A stretch of 64,000 nucleotides of DNA from Nocardioides gansuensis (GCF_003076135.1 NZ_QDGZ01000002.1:124001-188000); one strand, 5' to 3'; counted from the stretch's first letter, positions 9,116 to 18,157 are shown. The notes: generated by a model from the letters alone, not told the origin. Made by a program: numbers and translations.

Positions 9116-9146
9116 TTGGACTGGGATCAGTGCGCCCGCGTAGTCT
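9116..9146 (+). promoter_or_regulatory. Candidate rpsA promoter
   Basis: TTGGAC (9116-9121) and TAGTCT (9141-9146) are 19 bases apart, slightly wider than the usual spacing. Use of this promoter would give a leader of about 160 bases before the rpsA ATG. Confidence 0.35.
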
Positions 9147-9311
9147 TGAGGATGCGCCAGAGGTCTGCCTGGGTTCCATACGGAGCGGACCCTCGCTCGC
9201 TGTCGGCTCCGAGCGGTCCACCAGGTCTGCGGGGCCAGCACTAATGATGGTGAAACAGGGCTTCTGCGCGTGCCCGCACGACTTCTGTCCACCCTAGGAA
9301 TCCATCTCCTT

Positions 9312-10784
9312 ATGACGAGCACCCTCTCCACTCTTCCGGACTACGACGCGCCCCAGGTGGCCGTCAACGACATCGGGTCCGAAGAGGACTTCCTCGCCGC
9401 GATCGACGCGACCATCAAGTACTTCAACGACGGCGACATCGTCGACGGCACCATCGTCAAGGTGGACCGCGACGAGGTCCTGCTCGACATCGGCTACAAG
9501 ACCGAGGGCGTCATCCCCTCGCGCGAGCTGTCGATCAAGCACGACGTCGACCCCTCCGAGGTCGTCGAGGTCGGCGACAAGGTCGAGGCCCTGGTTCTCC
9601 AGAAGGAGGACAAGGAAGGCCGGCTGATCCTCTCCAAGAAGCGCGCCCAGTACGAGCGCGCCTGGGGCACGATCGAGCAGGTCAAGGAGGAGGACGGCGT
9701 CGTCGAGGGCACCGTCATCGAGGTCGTCAAGGGCGGCCTGATCCTCGACATCGGCCTCCGCGGCTTCCTCCCCGCCTCCCTGGTGGAGATGCGCCGCGTG
9801 CGCGACCTCCAGCCCTACGTCGGCCAGACGCTCGAGGCGAAGATCATCGAGCTCGACAAGAACCGCAACAACGTGGTCCTGTCGCGCCGCGCGTGGCTCG
9901 AGCAGACGCAGTCCGAGGTCCGCCACGGCTTCCTCACCCAGCTGCAGAAGGGCCAGATCCGCAAGGGTGTCGTGTCCTCGATCGTCAACTTCGGTGCCTT
10001 CGTGGACCTTGGTGGCGTCGACGGCCTGGTGCACGTCTCGGAGCTGTCCTGGAAGCACATCGACCACCCGTCCGAGGTCGTCGCCGTCGGCGACGAGGTC
10101 ACCGTCGAGGTGCTCGACGTGGACATGGACCGCGAGCGTGTCTCCCTGTCGCTGAAGGCGACGCAGGAGGACCCGTGGCAGCACTTCGCCCGCACCCACC
10201 AGATCGGCCAGATCGTGCCGGGCAAGGTCACCAAGCTGGTGCCCTTCGGCTCGTTCGTCCGTGTCGAGGAGGGCATCGAGGGCCTCGTGCACATCTCCGA
10301 GCTGGCCGAGCGCCACGTGGAGATCCCCGAGCAGGTCGTCCAGGTCAACGACGACGTCATGGTCAAGATCATCGACATCGACCTCGAGCGTCGCCGGATC
10401 TCGCTGTCCCTCAAGCAGGCCAACGAGACGGCCACGGCCAGCGACGTGGAGGAGTTCGACCCGACCCTCTACGGCATGGCTGCGACCTACGACGAGCAGG
10501 GCAACTACATCTACCCCGAGGGCTTCGACCCGGAGACCGGCGAGTGGCTCGAGGGATACGACGAGCAGCGCGCCGCCTGGGAGGAGCAGTACGCCAAGGC
10601 GCACGCCCGCTGGGAGGCCCACGTCAAGCAGCAGGCCGAGGCCAAGCAGGCCGAGGTCGAGGCCGGCGAGGCCACGTCCTACTCCAGTGGCGACGACGCC
10701 GAGGCAGCCCAGACCGGCGGTTCGCTGGCTTCCGACGAGGCGCTGCAGGCGCTGCGCGAGAAGCTCACCGGTGGCGCGAGCTGA
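9312..10784 (+). CDS. rpsA: 30S ribosomal protein S1
   Basis: This is the 490-residue actinobacterial S1, which binds mRNA on the 30S subunit. Four S1 OB-fold domains follow each other, beginning near residues 32, 115, 203 and 288. Typical signatures are GTIVKVDRDEVLLDIGYKTEG, FGAFVDLGGVDGLVHVSEL and GSFVRVEEGIEGLVHISEL. The last 100 residues form an acidic, Gln/Ala-rich tail. The ATG at 9312 starts the conserved MTSTLSTLPDYDAPQVAVND-like region; upstream in-frame codons are leader. Only a distant AGGAA precedes it. A strong terminator follows. Abundant leaderless genes in the window make S1 interesting, since leaderless initiation depends less on it. Confidence 0.98.
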   Translation: MTSTLSTLPDYDAPQVAVNDIGSEEDFLAAIDATIKYFNDGDIVDGTIVKVDRDEVLLDIGYKTEGVIPSRELSIKHDVDPSEVVEVGDKVEALVLQKEDKEGRLILSKKRAQYERAWGTIEQVKEEDGVVEGTVIEVVKGGLILDIGLRGFLPASLVEMRRVRDLQPYVGQTLEAKIIELDKNRNNVVLSRRAWLEQTQSEVRHGFLTQLQKGQIRKGVVSSIVNFGAFVDLGGVDGLVHVSELSWKHIDHPSEVVAVGDEVTVEVLDVDMDRERVSLSLKATQEDPWQHFARTHQIGQIVPGKVTKLVPFGSFVRVEEGIEGLVHISELAERHVEIPEQVVQVNDDVMVKIIDIDLERRRISLSLKQANETATASDVEEFDPTLYGMAATYDEQGNYIYPEGFDPETGEWLEGYDEQRAAWEEQYAKAHARWEAHVKQQAEAKQAEVEAGEATSYSSGDDAEAAQTGGSLASDEALQALREKLTGGAS

Positions 10785-10805
10785 CGCCCGTCTGATACAC
10801 GTGAC

Positions 10806-10835
10806 GAAGGCCCCGACCTGACGGTCGGGGCCTTC
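10806..10835. terminator. Terminator downstream of rpsA
   Basis: A perfect 13-bp stem (10806-10818 with 10823-10835) with a TGAC loop lies 21 bases past the rpsA stop. It also lies past the end of the convergent 52-residue protein gene, so it may be bidirectional. Confidence 0.9.
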
Positions 10836-10859
10836 GCCCGTTTCTGAGGGGGGTGGACC

Positions 10860-11018
10860 TCAGAGGTTGCGCGGGACGAGGTTGCCCCTGAGGTAGGTGG
10901 AGCCGAAGTCGTCGTGGAGGGTGACGTTGGCGGGGCCGGCGAACCGGTCGTGGCGTGCGTAGCGCACGAGCAGGCTGGCGAGTACTGCCAGGACAAGGAG
11001 GACGGCTGCGGTGGTCAT
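10860..11018 (-). CDS. Small single-helix membrane protein (52 aa)
   Basis: This short gene encodes 52 residues. About 18 N-terminal residues form one hydrophobic helix (TTAAVLLVLAVLASLLV), followed by RYARHDRF and a soluble tail ending in TYLRGNLVPRNL. The ATG at 11018 has an excellent GGCGGAGGA upstream. The gene is divergent from the AdpA/GlxA-like regulator gene, with a perfect 9-base inverted repeat between them, so it is a likely target of that regulator. I recognise no family. The good ribosome binding site and codon use support a real gene. Confidence 0.65.
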   Translation of the reverse strand: MTTAAVLLVLAVLASLLVRYARHDRFAGPANVTLHDDFGSTYLRGNLVPRNL

Positions 11019-11055
11019 GGCAGTAATCCTCCGCCTATCGAGATCCGGCCACCAG

Positions 11056-11090
11056 TGGCAGGAATGACAGCAAGAGTTGATTTCCTGCCA
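11056..11090. promoter_or_regulatory. Inverted repeat operator, AdpA-like half-sites
   Basis: TGGCAGGAA (11056-11064) and TTCCTGCCA (11082-11090) are perfect 9-base arms with a 17-base spacer, centre to centre 26 bases. The arms resemble the published AdpA consensus TGGCSNGWWY at 9 and 8 of 10 positions. The site lies between the regulator gene and its divergent neighbour. Confidence 0.55.
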
Positions 11091-11112
11091 TCGGAGGAGG
11101 ATGCTGGCGCAC

Positions 11113-12060
11113 ATGCTCACCAATGTGGCCGCAGTCGTGTTCGACGGAGTGGCTCCCTTCGAGCTCGGGGTGCTGTGTGAGGCCTTCGGGCTCGACCGAC
11201 GCGACGACGGCGTGCCGTTCCTCGACTTCGCCGTCTGCGGCCCCGAGCCGCTGGTCCGCGTCACGGCCGGCTTCTCGATCAACGTCGAGCACGGTCTCGA
11301 CCGGCTCGAGGACGCCGACCTCATCGCCGTACCCGCAGTGCCCCGCAACAGGCTGGCTCCCGACCAGGTGATCGGCGCGCTCCGCAAGGCCTACGACCGC
11401 GGCGCCAGGATCCTCTCCGTCTGCTCCGGCGCCTTCGCCCTCGGGCAGGCGGGCCTGCTGGACGGCCGGGAGTGCACCACCCACTGGAAGTACACCGACG
11501 AGCTCGCCGCCCGGTTCCCGGAGGCGCAGGTGGTGCCGGAGGTGCTCTACGTCGACTCCGGACAGGTCGTGACCAGTGCGGGCACCGCCGCGGGCCTGGA
11601 CGCCTGCCTGCACATCTGGCGCCAGGAGTACGGCGCCGCCGTGGCCAGCACCGTGGCCCGTCGCATGGTCGTGCCGGCGCACCGCGACGGCGGCCAGGCC
11701 CAGTTCATCTCCAAGCCGGTGCCGGCGTGCGAGTCGGAGGCGCTCGCGCCGCTCCTGGACTGGATCACCGCCCACCTGAGCGACGAGCTGACGGTCGAGT
11801 CGTTGGCCAAGCAGGTCCACATGTCGCCGCGCACGTTCGCGCGACGCTTCAAGGAGGAGACCGGCAGCACGCCGTACAACTGGATCCTCGCCCAGCGCGT
11901 GCGGGTGGCCCAGGAGCTGCTCGAGGCCACCGACCACCCGGTCGAGTGGATCGCCGCCGAGGTCGGGTTCGGGAACGCCGCCACGCTGCGGCACCACTTC
12001 GGGCGGGTCCGCGGCGTGAGCCCGCAGCAGTACCGGCGTACGTTTGGCCGCACTGCCTGA
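11113..12060 (+). CDS. AraC-family regulator with DJ-1/PfpI domain (GlxA/AdpA type)
   Basis: The 315-residue protein has an N-terminal DJ-1/PfpI (class I glutamine amidotransferase-like) domain, with the nucleophile-elbow region ILSVCSGAFALGQAGLL. Two AraC helix-turn-helix motifs follow in the last 100 residues (VESLAKQVHMSPRTFARRFKEETG and WIAAEVGFGNAATLRHHF, cut here as motifs). This is the GlxA/AdpA architecture. The amidase-like domain usually senses rather than catalyses. Starts at 11077 (TTG), 11101 and 11113 are possible; GGAGGAGG ends just before 11101, which favours 11113. The inverted repeat upstream suggests autoregulation. It is probably separate from the SIMPL gene, which begins 24 bases downstream. 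Confidence 0.85.
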   Translation: MLTNVAAVVFDGVAPFELGVLCEAFGLDRRDDGVPFLDFAVCGPEPLVRVTAGFSINVEHGLDRLEDADLIAVPAVPRNRLAPDQVIGALRKAYDRGARILSVCSGAFALGQAGLLDGRECTTHWKYTDELAARFPEAQVVPEVLYVDSGQVVTSAGTAAGLDACLHIWRQEYGAAVASTVARRMVVPAHRDGGQAQFISKPVPACESEALAPLLDWITAHLSDELTVESLAKQVHMSPRTFARRFKEETGSTPYNWILAQRVRVAQELLEATDHPVEWIAAEVGFGNAATLRHHFGRVRGVSPQQYRRTFGRTA

Positions 12061-12084
12061 GCCGGACCGCCCGAGGGGGATGCC

Positions 12085-12768
12085 GTGGCCGTCGACATCA
12101 CCGTGCGCGGGTCGTTCCGCGCCTTCCGCAAGCCGGAGCGGGCCGTCGTCCACCTGGTCGTCGGCCTCGAGGGCGCCGACGCGGCCCACGTCTACCACGG
12201 GGTGACCGGCCAGGTCGCGACGGTGACGGCGCTCGTGCGTGAGCTGCACGACCCCGAGCACGGCCCGGTCACCTGGTGGGCGTCCGACCAGCTGCGCACC
12301 TGGGCGAGCCGGCCGTGGAACCAGGACGGCAAGCAGCTCCCCCTGGTGCACCACGCGCACGTGGACCTGCAGGTGAAGTTCGCCGAGTTCGGCGCGCTCG
12401 GCAGCTGGCTGGGCAAGCTCGCCGAGATCGAGGGAGCGAACGTCCGGCAGATCGAGTGGGCGCTGACCGACGTGCACCGCAGGCAGCTGGTGCGCGAGGT
12501 GCGGGCGGCCGCGGTCAAGGACGCGCAGGAGCGGGCCCAGGCGTACGCCGATGCGCTGGGGCTCGGCCCGGTGCGGCTCGCCTCCCTCGCAGACGCGGGC
12601 ATGCTGGCGCCGGGCCTGCACCCGGTCGGCGGCGAGGAGATGGCGATGGCGCGGGCCATGGCCCCCGGCGACTCCGGAGTGCCGATCTCCTTCGCGCCGG
12701 AGGACGTGTCCGTGACTGCGGACGTGGACGCGAGGTTCACCGCCGGCGACCCTACGATGGGGTCGTGA
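12085..12768 (+). CDS. SIMPL (DUF541) domain protein
   Basis: The 227-residue product matches the SIMPL/DUF541 family, whose members form oligomeric shells and are often linked to oxidative stress or outer-envelope complexes. The conserved N-terminal strand ITVRGSFRAFRKPERAVVHLVVG and the C-terminal ARQAYADALGLG-like helix are present in variant form. No signal peptide is visible, so this member is probably cytoplasmic. The GTG start follows GAGGGGG. The stop overlaps the next start in a GTGA. A -10-like TACGAT inside the 3' end suggests the next gene also has its own promoter. Confidence 0.75.
   Translation: MAVDITVRGSFRAFRKPERAVVHLVVGLEGADAAHVYHGVTGQVATVTALVRELHDPEHGPVTWWASDQLRTWASRPWNQDGKQLPLVHHAHVDLQVKFAEFGALGSWLGKLAEIEGANVRQIEWALTDVHRRQLVREVRAAAVKDAQERAQAYADALGLGPVRLASLADAGMLAPGLHPVGGEEMAMARAMAPGDSGVPISFAPEDVSVTADVDARFTAGDPTMGS
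12753..12758 (+). promoter_or_regulatory. -10 hexamer of a probable internal leaderless promoter (aminotransferase)
   Basis: TACGAT ends 6 bases before the GTG at 12765, inside the end of the SIMPL gene. It could drive the aminotransferase separately. Confidence 0.45.
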
Positions 12769-14051
12769 CCAGCCAGCCCATCGCCGACCTGTCCGCCGAC
12801 GACCTCGCCGCGCTGCTCGAGGAGCAGCGCAAGGCCTACGAGGAGCTGAAGGGCCGGGGGCTCAAGCTCGACCTCACCCGGGGCAAGCCGTCGGCGGAGC
12901 AGCTCGACCTGTCCGACGAGCTGCTGACCCTGCCGCGCGGGACCAGGGACGCCAGCGGCACCGACGTACGCAACTACGGCGGACTGAGCGGGCTGCAGGA
13001 GCTGCGCGAGATGTTCGCCGAGCTGCTCTGGGTCGAGCCCGAGCAGGTCGTGGCCGGCGGCAACTCCAGCCTCACGATGATGCGCGACTGCCTCGTCTAC
13101 CTGATGCTGTTCGGCGGCGTCGACAGCGAGCGCCCGTGGAACCGCGAGGAGAAGGTCAGGTTCGTCTGCCCGGTGCCGGGCTACGACCGCCACTTCACCC
13201 TGCTGGAGTCGCTGGGCATCGAGATGGTGACCGTGCCCTTCAACGAGGACGGCCCCGACGTCGCCGCGGTGAAGGCCCTGGTCGCCGAGGACGCCAGCAT
13301 CAAGGGCATGTGGGTCGTCCCGACCTATGCCAACCCGACCGGTGCGACGACCAGCCAGGAGGTGGCCGCCGAGCTCGCCGGCATGCCGACCGCGGCGCCG
13401 GACTTCAAGATCTTCTGGGACAACGCCTACGCGCTGCACCACCTCACCGAGGAGGAGGCGAAGAGCGCCGACATCCTCACCCTGGCGGCGGCCGCCGGCC
13501 ACCCGCACCGGCCGATCATGTTCGCGTCGACGTCGAAGATCACCTTTGCCGGCGCCGGCGTCGCCTTCCTGGCTGCTTCCACCAAGACCGTCGCGTGGTA
13601 CCTCGACCACCTCGGCAAGGGCTCGATCGGCCCGGACAAGATCAACCACCTGCGCCACGTGCAGTTCTTCGGCTCCGCCCAGGGCGTGCGCGACCACATG
13701 GTCCGGCACCGCCAGATCATCGCGCCGAAGTTCGAGGAGGTCGACCGCGTCCTCACCGAGCGCCTCGGCGGCCTCGACATCGCGACCTGGAACAAGCCGC
13801 AGGGCGGCTACTTCGTCAACCTCGACGTGCTGCCAGGCACGGCCAGCCGCGTCGTCGAGCTCGCCAGGGAGGCCGGCGTCGCGCTGACCCCCGCCGGGTC
13901 GTCGTTCCCCTACAAGCGCGACCCGGAGAACACCAACATCCGCCTCGCTCCGACCATGCCTCCGCTGCCTGAGGTCACCGAGGCGATGGAGGCCGTGGCC
14001 ACGTGCGTGCTGCTCGCCGCCGCGGAGAAGCTGGCGGCCGAGAAGGCCTGA
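12765..14051 (+). CDS. Class I aminotransferase, aspartate aminotransferase type (AspT-like)
   Basis: The 428-residue PLP enzyme resembles the actinobacterial aspartate aminotransferase group related to Corynebacterium AspT (MocR-like Pfam family). It would exchange amino groups between aspartate and 2-oxoglutarate. Key features are GGNSSLTMM for phosphate binding, the PTYANPTGATTS region, FWDNAY with the cofactor-binding Asp, and STSKITFAGAG with the Schiff-base Lys. The C-terminal NIRLAPTMPP contains the substrate carboxylate Arg. The GTG at 12765 is the only start consistent with the family N-terminus and overlaps the SIMPL stop. The sulfotransferase gene starts 2 bases after the stop. Confidence 0.88.
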   Translation: MTSQPIADLSADDLAALLEEQRKAYEELKGRGLKLDLTRGKPSAEQLDLSDELLTLPRGTRDASGTDVRNYGGLSGLQELREMFAELLWVEPEQVVAGGNSSLTMMRDCLVYLMLFGGVDSERPWNREEKVRFVCPVPGYDRHFTLLESLGIEMVTVPFNEDGPDVAAVKALVAEDASIKGMWVVPTYANPTGATTSQEVAAELAGMPTAAPDFKIFWDNAYALHHLTEEEAKSADILTLAAAAGHPHRPIMFASTSKITFAGAGVAFLAASTKTVAWYLDHLGKGSIGPDKINHLRHVQFFGSAQGVRDHMVRHRQIIAPKFEEVDRVLTERLGGLDIATWNKPQGGYFVNLDVLPGTASRVVELAREAGVALTPAGSSFPYKRDPENTNIRLAPTMPPLPEVTEAMEAVATCVLLAAAEKLAAEKA

Positions 14052-14053
14052 AC

Positions 14054-14965
14054 GTGTCCAGCCAGCCGGACAGTGCCTTCTCCGCCGGGGCCTTCGCCGA
14101 CGCGACCCCCACCGACCGGCAGGAGTTCACCTACTCCGTCGTCGGCGTGCAGAAGGCCGGCACGTCGACGCTGCAGTGGCTGCTCAACCAACACCCCCAG
14201 GTGTGCCGCCCGCCCCGCAAGGAGATGGGCTGGTTCGACGTCGACGAGCAGACGTGGCAGGGCGTCGACCACGCGTCGTACGCCGTGCCGCGCAGGTCGC
14301 CGGTCCACCGCGCCATGGGCGACGCGACCCCGCGCTACCTGTTGATGCCCCGGGCTCTGGAGCGGATGCGCGAGCACCGGCCCGGCATGCGGCTCATCGC
14401 TGTCTTCCGGGACCCGATCGACCGGCTCGTCTCCCAGTGGGTGATGGTGCGCGCTCGCCAGCCCGACCGGGCGCCGGACTGGCCCGAGATGATCGCCTGG
14501 CGGCCAGCGGACTTCCCCCGCGAGATCCCCGAGGAGATGCGGGGCAGGGGGGAGCGGGCCCGGTTCCTGCGGGCCTCGGGCGTGGTCCGCGGCTACTACG
14601 GCGGCCAGGTGCAGCACGGGCTGGAGGTCTTCCCGCGTGAGCAGTGGCTGTTCCTGGACTTCGCGACCCTCATCGCCGACCACGGGACCGTGCTCGACAC
14701 GGTCACCGACCACATCGGGGTGGACCGCTTCGGCACGCATCCGCCGCTGAAGAAGCTGATGGCCGGCACCGACACGATCACCGGCACGCGCCCGACGGCC
14801 GAGGACCTGCTGTCACTGGCGCGCACCTTCGAGCCCGAGCTGGCCGGCTTCGGGCGGCTTACCGGGCTCGACGTGGCCCAGTGGACGACCAGCCGCCTGC
14901 TCGCCGGGTCGCTGGACCCGGCGGAGCAGGCGGAGAGGTACGCCGCGAAGGCAGGACTGGCGTGA
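14054..14965 (+). CDS. Sulfotransferase family protein
   Basis: The 303-residue protein shows the PAPS-dependent sulfotransferase fold. VGVQKAGTSTLQWLL near residue 30 is the 5'-phosphosulfate loop, and FRDPIDRLVSQW near residue 120 is the 3'-phosphate motif with its conserved Arg and Ser. It resembles bacterial carbohydrate or lipid sulfotransferases. The acceptor is unknown. The GTG at 14054 lies 2 bases after the aminotransferase stop, so the two are co-transcribed. There is no signal peptide, so it acts in the cytoplasm. No PAPS synthesis genes are adjacent. Confidence 0.85.
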   Translation: MSSQPDSAFSAGAFADATPTDRQEFTYSVVGVQKAGTSTLQWLLNQHPQVCRPPRKEMGWFDVDEQTWQGVDHASYAVPRRSPVHRAMGDATPRYLLMPRALERMREHRPGMRLIAVFRDPIDRLVSQWVMVRARQPDRAPDWPEMIAWRPADFPREIPEEMRGRGERARFLRASGVVRGYYGGQVQHGLEVFPREQWLFLDFATLIADHGTVLDTVTDHIGVDRFGTHPPLKKLMAGTDTITGTRPTAEDLLSLARTFEPELAGFGRLTGLDVAQWTTSRLLAGSLDPAEQAERYAAKAGLA

Positions 14966-15076
14966 GGCTCAGCGCGGCATCCGGGTGACGACGACCCGGA
15001 GGTCCCGGCGCGATGCGCGGCGACCCCGCGACGTACCCTCATCGGCGGCACGTCGGACGAGGAGAGGTGGCACGCA

Positions 15077-15667
15077 GTGCGGGTGGGCCTGACCGGGGGA
15101 GTCGCCTCGGGCAAGAGCACGGTGTCGGCGATCCTGCGCGAGCTCGGTGCCGTCGTCATCGACGCCGACGCCCTGGCGCGCGAGGTGGTCGCGACGGGCA
15201 CTCCGGGCCTGGCGCGGGTCGTCGAGGAGTTCGGCGAGGGCCTGCTGACCCCCGGCGGCGAGCTCGACCGGCCGGCGATGGGCCGCCTGGTCTTCGGCGA
15301 CGAGGCAGCCCGCAAGCGCCTCGAGGCGATCGTGCACCCGCTGGTCTTCGAGCGCATCGTCGAGCTCGAGGGGGCCGCCGGCGACCACGACGTCGTGGTC
15401 CACGACATCCCGCTGCTCGCGGAGAGCGGGCGGGCCGACACCTTCGACGCGGTCATCGTCGTCGACTCGCCGCGCGAGGTGCAGGTCGATCGGATGGTGC
15501 GCGACCGCGGCTGGACCGTGGAGGACGCCGAGTCGCGGATCGCGGCCCAGGCCTCCCGCGAGGACCGGCTCGCGGTCGCGACGCACGTCATCGAGAACAC
15601 CGGCACCCTCGAGCAGCTGGAGGCTCGCGTGCGCGAGGTCTACGCCGAGCTGGCGGCGCGGGCATGA
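15077..15667 (+). CDS. coaE: Dephospho-CoA kinase
   Basis: CoaE phosphorylates the 3'-hydroxyl of dephospho-CoA, the last step of coenzyme A synthesis. The 196-residue product begins with the P-loop GLTGGVASGKST and contains the DADALAREV motif and the lid-region VDRMVRDRGW. Length is that of the kinase alone, without the C-terminal extension found in some actinobacteria. The GTG start follows GAGGAGAGG. The stop overlaps the NagZ-like gene in an ATGA. A TACCCT at about 15039 could be the -10 of a normal leadered promoter. Confidence 0.96.
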   Translation: MRVGLTGGVASGKSTVSAILRELGAVVIDADALAREVVATGTPGLARVVEEFGEGLLTPGGELDRPAMGRLVFGDEAARKRLEAIVHPLVFERIVELEGAAGDHDVVVHDIPLLAESGRADTFDAVIVVDSPREVQVDRMVRDRGWTVEDAESRIAAQASREDRLAVATHVIENTGTLEQLEARVREVYAELAARA

Positions 15668-16956
15668 CGCTGGCTCCGGTGAGGACGGCCGTGGCGGCTG
15701 CCGCGATGCTCGCGCTCGCCGCCTGCAGCGGGATCCCGGCGACCGCCCCCACGGACGGCTCCGACGTCCGCTCGCCGTCCGGGCAGGCCGGCTCGGCGAC
15801 GCCGGAGGTCGATCCCGACACCCCGCTCTCGTGGGGCCCGACGGTCGGCGAGCTCGCGCGGGCGCAGGAGCTGGTGGCCGGATGGACGCCGGAGCAGCTC
15901 GCCGGCCAGGTCATCGTCGGTCGCTACCACGGCACCGACTCGGCCGGTGCCCGGCAGATGGTGGCGGACCTCCACCTCGCGGGGATGTCGATCACCAGCG
16001 GCAACATCGTCGACTCGACCCAGGTCCGTCAGCTGACCCGGGCGATCAGCGAGGCCGTCGCGGCTGGCGGGCGCGACTTCCCCGCCGTGATCGGCGTCGA
16101 CCAGGAGGGCGGCTACGTCTCCCACCTGCGCGGGATCGCCACCGAGTTCCCGGCCTTCAACGCCGCCGGCGCCGCGATCGAGGCCGACGGCGAGACCGGT
16201 CGGCAGGCGGTCCGTGCCGCTGCCCGCGCGACCGGCCTGGAGGTCCGCGACCTCGGCTTCACCTGGGTCTTCGCGCCCGTCGCCGACGTGACGATCGGGG
16301 CGGCGGACCCCACCATCGGCACCCGGTCGGCCTCGAGCGACACCGCGGTGGCCGCCAAGGCGACCGCCGCGGCGGTGCGCGGCTACGACGACGCGGGCGT
16401 GGTGTCGACGGTGAAGCACTTCCCTGGCCACGGGGCTGCGCTCAGCGACAGCCACGACACCCTGCCCCAGCTCGACTCGACGCTCGCAGAGCTGCGCACC
16501 CACGATCTGCCGCCGTTCGAGGCGGCGATCGCCAGCGAGGCGCCCGCGGTGATGCTGAGCCACCTCGACCTCACCCGGCTGGCACCGGGCGTGCCGGCCA
16601 GCCTGGCGCCGGAGGTCTACGACGTGCTGCGCGACGAGCTCGGCTTCGAGGGGGTCGCGATCACCGACTCCCTGGGCATGGGTGCCGTCGCCGGCCGTCG
16701 CAAGCCGGCCGTGCAGGCCCTCAACGCCGGCGCCGACCTGCTCCTGATGCCGGTCGACACCCGGGTCACCCACGGCATCATCACCGACGCCATCTCCTCC
16801 GGGGAGGTGCCCCGTGAGCGCGCCGAGGAGGCCGCCGCCCGCGTCGTGGCCGTGCAGCTGTGGCAGCAGCGGGTCGCCGCCGAGGTGGCCGTGCCCACCG
16901 GCGTCACCACGCAGGCGGAGCAGGCCGCCAGCGACCTCCTGGCCGCGGCGTACTGA
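15664..16956 (+). CDS. Lipoprotein beta-N-acetylhexosaminidase (NagZ-like, GH3)
   Basis: The 430-residue protein has a lipoprotein signal with lipobox LAAC (Cys21), then a linker, then a glycoside hydrolase family 3 domain. The substrate-binding KHFPGHG with its catalytic His, GVDQEGGYV, and the nucleophile region ITDSLGMGAV are intact. Enzymes of this type remove N-acetylglucosamine from muropeptides during wall recycling. The lipid anchor places it on the outside of the membrane. It overlaps coaE by 4 bases, an arrangement without obvious metabolic link. A bidirectional terminator follows. Confidence 0.9.
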   Translation: MTLAPVRTAVAAAAMLALAACSGIPATAPTDGSDVRSPSGQAGSATPEVDPDTPLSWGPTVGELARAQELVAGWTPEQLAGQVIVGRYHGTDSAGARQMVADLHLAGMSITSGNIVDSTQVRQLTRAISEAVAAGGRDFPAVIGVDQEGGYVSHLRGIATEFPAFNAAGAAIEADGETGRQAVRAAARATGLEVRDLGFTWVFAPVADVTIGAADPTIGTRSASSDTAVAAKATAAAVRGYDDAGVVSTVKHFPGHGAALSDSHDTLPQLDSTLAELRTHDLPPFEAAIASEAPAVMLSHLDLTRLAPGVPASLAPEVYDVLRDELGFEGVAITDSLGMGAVAGRRKPAVQALNAGADLLLMPVDTRVTHGIITDAISSGEVPRERAEEAAARVVAVQLWQQRVAAEVAVPTGVTTQAEQAASDLLAAAY

Positions 16957-16964
16957 CGAAATGA

Positions 16965-17000
16965 CGCAGCCGCCGGGGCATTGCACCACCGGCGGCTGCG
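16965..17000. terminator. Bidirectional terminator between convergent NagZ-like and sigma genes
   Basis: A perfect 12-bp stem (16965-16976 with 16989-17000) closes a 12-base loop, 8 bases past the NagZ-like stop and 13 bases from the sigma gene stop. Confidence 0.88.
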
Positions 17001-17013
17001 GAGTCGGGACGGG

Positions 17014-17991
<978 letters not shown>

Positions 17992-18052
17992 CGTCTCCTC
18001 CTCCTCGCGCGGGCGAACCCCCACGTCGCCCGTGCTTCGGTGCAACGGCCCG

Positions 18053-18109
18053 GACGTTCCGGAGATTCCCGGATCCGTGGTGGGCCCTTCACCTCCACAG
18101 ACGTTCCGG
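18053..18109. repeat. Two copies of GACGTTCCGG upstream of the SigB-type gene
   Basis: GACGTTCCGG occurs at 18053-18062 and 18100-18109. Toward the sigma gene this reads CCGGAACGTC, which contains GGAAC, a -35 element typical of ECF sigma factors. I could not find a matching GTT at the usual distance, so a regulator site is equally possible. Confidence 0.4.
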
Positions 18110-18138
18110 TACCCACCAGAGTTGCCGCAATCGGGAGT

Positions 18139-18157
18139 TCTCAGGGAGTTCTCAGGG
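18139..18157 (+). promoter_or_regulatory. Tandem TCTCAGGG boxes, 11-base period
   Basis: TCTCAGGG occurs at 18139-18146 and 18150-18157, separated by AGT. An identical 8-base direct repeat with a 3-base gap and one helical turn of spacing is the typical layout of an OmpR/PhoB-type response regulator site. The location is between the divergent sigma gene and pxpA. Confidence 0.5.

Larger units (their letters stand above)
8963..9311. other. Divergent intergenic region between the calcium-repeat gene and rpsA
   Basis: These 349 bases hold no credible gene. They must contain the promoters of both divergent genes. Visible elements are a palindrome at 9024-9038, a candidate rpsA promoter at 9116-9146 and an rpsA leader of about 160 bases. 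The stretch around 9045-9060 is noticeably AT-richer than its surroundings. Confidence 0.6.
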
